Of a DNA stretch of 64,000 nt, positions 48,401 to 57,400 are shown piece by piece. The notes beneath the pieces are model-generated. The model searched no databases. It saw only the letters and a list, made by a program, of their open reading frames with translations, and was not told the origin of the DNA. The number at the start of each line of letters is the position of its first letter. Position 1 is the stretch's first letter. The translations under genes and the position numbers were made by a program. The DNA comes from Ctena decussata (Eukaryota; Mollusca; Bivalvia; Lucinida; Lucinidae), in the NCBI GenBank assembly GCA_963989385.1, contig OZ022512.1, forward strand, positions 27,425,899-27,489,898. Direction: 5' to 3'.

Positions 48401-51400
48401 AAGTAAGTGTAGTTTTGATTGCCAGAGCTTTTTTCTCAGATTAGAAAGCTTTTCAGATTAATGAAATTTTATTTGTATAAACATCCTATCTAAACATTCT
48501 GTTTCAGGACTTTGAATTATTCAGATTCTATAGTCAGTTCATATTGGTTAAAAAATATGAGCCGCGACACGACAAAACAAACAAAGTGTTATGCATGCCC
48601 AGCAAAGACTCCGGTTAGCCTGGACATCTGATCAGAGTCTTTGCTGTCCGCATGAAGGTAGCTTAGACCCTTAGCTATCTATAAGCGCACAACATAGACT
48701 GATCAGACTGGGGGGATGCCCAGGCTGATCTGAGTCTTTCCTTGGTGCACATGCCACTTTGTTGCTTTTCTTCGTGTCGAAGCACATATTTCTGCATGAA
48801 AAATTTGACTGAAGTCTTTCTCAGTATCAGTTATTGTCCAACTTCACGTTGCTATAAAATCTCTGAACAAGGTTTATTTTGCAATTGGATCTGTAGGATA
48901 ATTTGTGATTCAAACCATAGATGGTGATTTAAATGCAATATGAAATAGGCACTTAATGTTTTATTCATTTTCAGCTAAAGTGGCGACCAGTTGAAAAAGT
49001 GGCCTGTTGTAGGTTCTTGTAAAGAGTGATTTAGGAGAGACATGTCAAGAATAAGATGTTTTGGCTAGGAAAAATAATCTATGTAATTGTACATCATAAA
49101 ATATAGCTCTAATGTTTAGACAATTCATGTCCCCATTACCTCACATGCAGCAGAAAACCATACAGTTCCAGTGAAAACTGAACATAAAATGGAGGGTACT
49201 TATTGCTGAAGGAAAAAAAAAATACTGGAGGATTTGGACACTTAAACCAGTACTAAAGTTTTGTAAAATATGATACTCAGCAATTTGTTCAGTATCACTT
49301 GCAAAATTGCAAGCTTTTGCAGATCCTGATTACACAAGAGGTGCCATTGTTTAGGCCTGCCAAGCTAACACATATGGTAGTGAATATCATTTCTTCCACT
49401 CAGTGCTAGTTTTGAAAAAAAAAAAATATAGCAGTTTACTATTTGTTTATCAATGCAATTGCTTCAATAGTTTTTGTCTGAGTTTACCAAACTAGATAGC
49501 TGGTAAGATAGCTGATTACCTGATGATGTGTGATATGATTTGTTGAAAGTTCTACAACTCAAATGTTGTGAATACTTTGTGAACAGCTGAAAATTGGAGG
49601 ATAACTTGGTAAAATCTCTTTCCCTTATTAGCTTTAGAATTAGTTTTATCTTTTATCTTTGGTAAATGAAAACATTAATGCACAGGAACCATTCAGGTAA
49701 GTTATGCCGTTTTGCAATGCATGTGGATGTGAAACTTTCAATCATATCTATTTGATTACACTCTCATATAACATTCAAGGACTAAATGTAATTCTGTGAA
49801 GTTAATTTTCCCGTAAGTCCCAGTGCATTTATATATTGTTACTTATTTTGGACTTATTGCAATTATTTTTTTGGAACTGGTAGAAAGCTAAACAAATATT
49901 GCAGCAGCTTGATTATTCCTTTTGCAGCTGTCCTTTTGTATTCACAGCATAACAAAAAATTTTGTTGTCTTTTTTGACAACATCATGAATGATGTCATCG
50001 GGGACCTGCTGCTTTAAAAAATCTTACTAAGGAGCCCTAGTAGCTCAGTGGATTAAGCCCTTGCCTGCTGATCTAGCGATCCAGAGTTCGATTCCCCGAG
50101 GCGGAAATATTTTCAATCGTAAACGGGGTTCCATTGCAGACAGCCTTTCATTATCACCCTTCCATTGTCCTGATATGACTGAAATACTGTTGAAAAGGAC
50201 CTAAAATTGCAGGTCATTCATTCATCCATCAGAATTCATGCTAAGCTTGATAAGGTTATCTTGACACTGAGGAGGTGGAATTCAGATCTGGAAAATGAAT
50301 ATCGCATTGTTCCTTTAGCTTTTTGACTGTTCTTTTTGTTTATTCATTGCTCCAGGAGACTGCCAATTTTTTGTGTCGTGTGATAACTAGTAAACACACT
50401 GTGTCACACAAGTTTTTGGAAAAACAAGTTAAATTATTTTTGGTCTCCATGAATATGAAAAAAGATGTATATGTATGTTTCAGAAAGAGAGAGGTTTTAT
50501 TTAAGATTAGTACAAGACAGGTATAGCAGGGTTGGAAAAATTGTTCCACTGATTCTGCATTCTGTCAGAAATGTTGAAGATGATGAAATGTCAGAGACAG
50601 TAAACAGCTATGTCCTATATTGCATAGCTATATCACTTTTCTCATGGCAAGCAGATGAATAGATTTTTCCAGCCCTTTGCAGCTATACCTTCAGCAAAAT
50701 ATGAATAAATTGAGTTCAGTTATGATACCAGTATATACTACCGCCTTCCTTAATGGACCATATGTATGGATGTCCCAAGTTCAAATATAGTAATGTTGCA
50801 GGTACTGTTTGCATCTTGAATGTTTTAACACACATTGACTTTCAGCGGACAATTAAAGCTGGCTGATTGGGGTCTGGCCCGTCTATATGATGCTGATGAT
50901 AAGGAGAGATTGTATACCAATAAAGTGATAACGCTGTGGTACAGACCTCCAGAACTTCTGCTAGGAGAAGAGAGATATGGGCCTGCTATTGATATATGGA
51001 GTATAGGGTAAGTAGTACTAAGCAAAGAATAAGAATGGAAGAATGAAAAAAAAATACTGCCACTGTACACATCATTGCAGAACAGGTACTGCACAAAAAG
51101 GTTAACTTCAGTCTTATACCCTTTATTAAGTATTGTAACAAATATGCCTGAGCAAATACTGTATTTGAGATTTTGCTTGAAGGTAGCCTAGACCCTTAGC
51201 TAAGGGTCTAAGGTAGCCCCTGTGAGAGCAGATATATGTAGTAGTAAGAGAAAAATCTGTGAAAAACATTTCTTGAAGAGCCCACAGCAGGTAACAATCT
51301 CATGACTCCAAGATTAGAAAGGGAGCACACAATGTCCAGACCAGTTAGACTGGTCAGTTATACACTCTGTATACCTATATACATATTACCACTAGGGGTG

Positions 51401-54400
51401 TAACAATACATCGGACTATCGATATATTGCAATAGTAGCATTGACAATAGTCACTATCGATAGGGAAAGCTGCAATGTCAATACTATTGGCAATAGTGTT
51501 TCCAATATCGCAATAGTTTCAATAGTTTCTAGACATGCATCTATTTCTTGAAAGAAGTCTTTAGCTAAAAGAATAATGGAAATGCATGTGGATTCCAAAA
51601 AATGAAAAATAATGTTTTCTTGTATTTTGTATCCAAGGTGTGCATGTTGTGAAACAACAGTCATTTAACAATGCTTTTCAGTCGTAAATTTGTGAACATA
51701 CCAGATTTTTATACAGAAAAGCTCAGTTTCTGGATAAATAATCTGTCCTCAATAGTTATCGCAATGCATTGCAATAGCAAGCTGCAATAGTAATAGTATC
51801 GCAATGGTACTTCTTGCAATGTCAATACTATCGCAATAGTCATTTATGGACTCTCGATACATCCCTAATTACCACATCACATATTGGCCGTACTGATACA
51901 TACAGATTCATCGTGGTAGCTGCTTTCAGTCTCAGGGTCAGTTTGCTGATTTAGTACTAAATGGAGCTGCTGTGATGCAGTGTCTACAAAGAAAATCAGC
52001 TATAGTAAATTCTTTATCTAAACCTTAGATAATGTCATACTCATGTCTAAGGTTCGCTTGGAGAATACAAGCTGATATGCAAATTTGAATGTAGCAGGAC
52101 GGCAGCTGGCCTTCATTGCACTCAGGTTTAAGTGCAGCTGACATATTAATTAACAGATTAAAGGACAGGGTGATCAGAGCCGGGCCGCATAGGCTTTAGC
52201 GCAATCGATAGGGCACCTAACTCATAAGTCAGAGGTCCTGGGTTCGAAACCCGGTCTGGCCACATACTTTCGTTTCTCCTTCCGCTGATTCAAGATGGGC
52301 AGTTGTCAGTTACTGGCGAAAGTATGTGCACTTAGTACTGGTTAACCGCTTTGGAGGTCTAAGCCTGCCCAGGAATAGTGTGGTTAGGTTAACTGACCGT
52401 CCCGACATGACCATAGTTGTTGACCGTGGAGGTTAAGCATCAAATCAATCAATCAATCAATCAAAGACAGGGTGATCAGTTAGAAATGATCTTTAGGGCC
52501 AGTATATATAAGTTGAAAAAAAATGCATTTGACAGCTTACATATGGGTATATATGGCCAGAAAAAGGAATGCATAAAAGACATACAAACTTTATGTTGTG
52601 TTGAATATATATAACATATAACATAAGCCCTGTAGGACTTTTATTTTGAGCCACGACACGAGAAAGCCAACAATGTGGTCGTGCGTCCAGGGCAGACTCA
52701 GATCAGCCTGGGCATCCGCCCAGTCTAATCAGAGTCTTCGCTGGATGCATGAAGGTAGCTTAGTCCCTTGGCTACCCTTTAAGCGCTTAGCAAAGAATAT
52801 GATCAAACTGGGCGGATGCCCAGGCTGATATGAGTCTACACTGGGCGCACAACCACGTTGGTTTTGTCGCGTCGCGGCTCATTTGTTTTGCCTGTCAGGT
52901 TTGCATCCCTTGATATAAAGTTTATCCTAATTTTATGTTTTCAGTTGTATACTAGGAGAACTGTTTACAAAGAAGCCAATATTCCAAGCCAGTCAGGAGC
53001 TACAACAACTGGAGTTGATTAGCAAGACATGTGGCTCCCCCTGTCCAGCGGTCTGGCCAGACGTGATTAAACTGCCGTTGTTTCACACATTCAAACCCAA
53101 AAAACAGTACAGAAGGAAATTGAGAGAGGAATTCTCATTGTAAGTTCTTGTTCAGAGCTAAGGGGGTGATGTCAGAGACCTAAATAAGAGGGTGATATTT
53201 AGGAATAATTGCTAAATCTGCAGAAAAACATACGAGCCTCAACAAGACAAAACCAACAAATTGGCATGGTGACCAGCAAAGACTCAGATCAGCCTGGTCT
53301 GATCGGATTCTTCGCTGTGCACTTAAAGGGTAGCTAAGCATCACTTTGCTACAGACAGCAAAGACTCAGATCAGACTGGGTGGATGCCCAGGCTGATCTA
53401 AGTCTTTGCTGGGGGAAACATTCCACTTCGTTGGTTTTGTGGTGTCGCGGCTCATACGTTACGACACCTCATCAAACTGCACTGAAGATGAGAGCTATAG
53501 TAAATTCTTGTTCATAAATAATGGGATAAGAGTATGTTTCAGTTTAGTGCAAGGTTAACAGATCTGCATTGCCATTTCAAGAGTTGCAGCATTTATTTTC
53601 ATGCTCCACAAGGGGTGATTTTCTGCTTTGTCTATCCATCACATTTTTGCAAGGATGGATGACTTGATTTTATGTCTTTTTTAATAGTATTTCAGTCACA
53701 TTGGGGATGGGAGGCTGATAAGGAAAGGCTGTGTGCAATGGAACTCTGTTTACAGTTGGAAAAATTCCTGTCTCCAGCAGGTTTGACTGCTAGATCAGCT
53801 TCCAGGTCTGCTACTTTATGAGGACTATATCTCTGGAATTAAAGTGAAACATGTCTGATGCACTGCACAGCGAGATTCAGTGCATAGTCTAAGAATAATA
53901 GAGAGGTCAAAGTGTCCAAACTAGTATAATCCATATAAACATTGACAAATCCAAAATATTTAGATACATGTACACAGACATAGACCCCAGTAGGAAGTGT
54001 GAGCAGGTGCTCGCCAGTAGCAAGCATCACCTGCCTATTATAAAACACCCTCCATGTCTATATCTGAAGGAAAAGTCACTTAAAATGAAATTTCGGTAAC
54101 TGAAAGCCATACTGTGCTTCGGCCATGGCCCTCAAGTTGTCAGTTAGTTCAGAAATTGCCACATTGTAGGAATCAAAGAGGTCATAGTCAAAGAACAATA
54201 ACCCTATCAGAGAAGTAATTAAATAAGAATATGTTGAAAGTTGTTAGTTACAGATACTTGGGCTGATTTTATATGAAACAGAGCTGCCAGTATGCAGTGT
54301 TTGTGAGACAAATCAGCTAGAGTGATTTCTTCTTCTAAACCAAAGATGCTGTGTGACTTGTGTTTTTGGTTCGCTTGGGGAATACAGTTAATTTTTATGC

Positions 54401-57400
54401 CTAAACCAGGTGCATGTAGCTCAACAGCAGCTATACTTTTAGGGGTCAACAGGCTAGGGTTGTGTAGTATTTCTTAGTTGCAGGAAGTACAACAGAATTC
54501 CATTTACCATATGATATCGCTGTTATTCAGTAGATAACATCGTGTCATAAAAATCGTATGACAACTCGTGTAATAACATTTTTGCACATACATGTAACGT
54601 CATTGACAACAACCATGTCAGCAATGCGTTTTTTCATTGAAATAATGTTCAGTTTGAAGGCAATAAAATCCAATTTTAAAGGGTCAATATGATAAACAGA
54701 ATCTTCCACTCGTGGTCAATTCATATGAAATTTATGAAGCTCTCCCAAGGCTCATTAAATAGATTTCATATGAAATGACCATTCGTGTAAGATCCTCAAT
54801 GTCTTTTAGGTTTGGAGAAATTATAAAATAGACATGAAATTTTGAGGTAGCAATTGTAAAATAATTCATAGTTATCTTATGACATGATTAAGACATACAA
54901 AAGGTTCAAAGGGAGATAACTGATTTGGCAATATTTGCTCCATTCTCAAAGGGGGCTGCTCTTAAAGGACAGAATTTGCTCCCTAAAGGAGCAGTTTGTT
55001 TCTTTGAAGAGTTGCCCCCATTTTGGAAGGGCTTTATTGTCCAGGGAAGGAAAAAAAAGTAAAAAAAACAACAAAAAAAATGTTCCCTTATTAAAAAGAT
55101 GGCAGAAAAATGTGGTGGTGTAGTCATTCACCAGAGATTATATGTTTCAGTTTACCTAAAATGGCATTGGATTTGATGGATAATATGTTGGAGCTGGATC
55201 CAACAAAGCGATGTACTGCAGAGGAAGCTTTAAGCAGCCCTTGGTTGAAATATGTGGACCCAAATATAGTGACCCCTCCTGAGTAAGTACATTGTAGGGT
55301 CATTGTACTTTATAGAGTATTCACTACAATAGCAAAATTTTTATAATATAGTAGGTCATTGCACTGATCTGAATTTGCAATCTTTATAATGTCAAATTCT
55401 TTACAAGAAACCAGTGCAGTCCTTGTAAAGGGTCCATTGTATACTGCACTGTATTTTTTATGCATAACTATTGTTGTGATGTTTGCATTCATTGAGTTCA
55501 TTCAGAGTCATTCTGCATATGCCGGTGCTAGGGGGCGTGACCAGTGTTACACTTTTCAATACTGGTTGTGAACAGACTCAGTTAGACTGAGTCGGCAGTT
55601 TTCATTTCTTTGTTGAATTGCATGTGAAGGATGTAACTTTTCAAAACTTACTAATTAGGGTTGCCACAGTCAGGGCTTTTCCAGGAAAAAATTACATCCT
55701 GGGGCAGGACCGGAAACTAATTATTAAAGTTTTGGTGGTGGGGGGTTAAAGAGACAAAAGTACTATTATTTCCAAAAGTACTATTATTTCTTATTTGTAA
55801 ATGTAATTAAGCTTTCCTCATAAGAAGTTCTCTGCACAGGGAGGTACTTTTATCTGGAATATCCCTCGAGGGGAAAACATCTGGAAAATGCTTTTTTTCC
55901 AGGTCAGGGAAAAGTCAGGGAAGTTTGTGGTTGGTCAAAAAAATCTGGAAATGACATGAAATGTCAGGGAAACGTCAGGGCATTTGAAAGCTAATGGCAA
56001 TGGCAGTCTTTAGACAACATATTTATTCTGTTCAAGGGGAAAGGATGTACTTTGAGGAGAGATAATCTCCACTCTCATTGTAGGCTACTCTTAATGGAAA
56101 GAATATGCTTCCCCCAGGGAGCAATTTTTTTCCCTTTAAGAGTAGCCACCGTTTTTCAAATGATACAACTAGCATTGTTGAAGTAAAGAGTAAAAATAAC
56201 TTTTGGATCCGTAAAAAAGGTTATGGAAAACTGCAAAAAGTCAGGGAAAACTCAGGGAAGGGTAGGGGAATTTTGAAGTTCGAGTATTAGTGGCAACCCT
56301 GTTTAAATGATGATGTGAGTAACCAACAAGTGCTTTATTTTCAGTCTTCCTAAAGACCAGGACTGTCATGAAATGTGGTGCAAGAATAGGAAGAAAGTGA
56401 TAAAAGAAATGAAGCAAAGAGGAGAGGATCCTAGTGTTCAAATTCCTGCAAAGGTTGAGACCAAACAAAACAGGAACTTACAGAGGGTAGCCTCTCAGAA
56501 AGAGATCACTCCTTCAGAAGAAAGGAGCAGAAGTTTACAGAGGGGTGCGTCTCAGAGGGAGGCTACCCCTGCTGAAGATAAGAGCAAGAATATACAGAGG
56601 GGAGCTTCTCAGAAAGAGTTCCCTTCAGTGGAAAAACGTAGTTCTACTCAGAATCAGCCTGCTGCTTCTATGAGCAGTAAGCAAAGTAGTGTTGGGCAGA
56701 CGGTTCAGTACAAGGATTTGTCAGCAAAAGTGTCTTATAAAGACTCACCTGTGAAGGTTTCTAGTGTTAGTTCAAGGAGTGAGCCATTTGCACCTTATGT
56801 GAAACCAAGTGCTCCAAGTGAACCATTTGCTTCAGCAGTGAAACAAAGTGTAACAAGTGAATCATATTCACCCGTAATATCACATAGTGCTCCAACAATG
56901 CCTCCAGCATTGCTAACTCATCCAAGTTCAGCTTCAGTAGTAACACAATCAAGTAGTATAACAAATGTTAAATCTAGCTCAAGTTTACCTAGTCTAATAC
57001 CTAAACAAGTCAGTGAACCACCACCAGTGCTCCACACTTCCTCCCTGTCTGCGCCACATTCCACACATAGTACTCGTGAGCCCTCACCTGAGGACCCAAC
57101 ATTGCCATTAAAGTTCATGGATATAACTCAGTTTAAAGCTCCAGAGGACTTAGAGGAGGAGGACAAAATGGGTGACCATAGGCATGCACCTGCTCCTCCT
57201 ACTCTGGAACCTGTTCCCACAGGTCCAGCAGACCCTGGCCCGCTTACAAATATTGATCCTGATATGCATCAATTAACAATGCTGCTACAGCAGGGGGGAA
57301 GTGTGGAGGATGTTGCTAAGAGCTTAAATATTAGACTTGACGAACATACATCAGGTCTGTTGAGTACTCTAAAACAGCAGCTTGATCTAGCAGCAACTTT

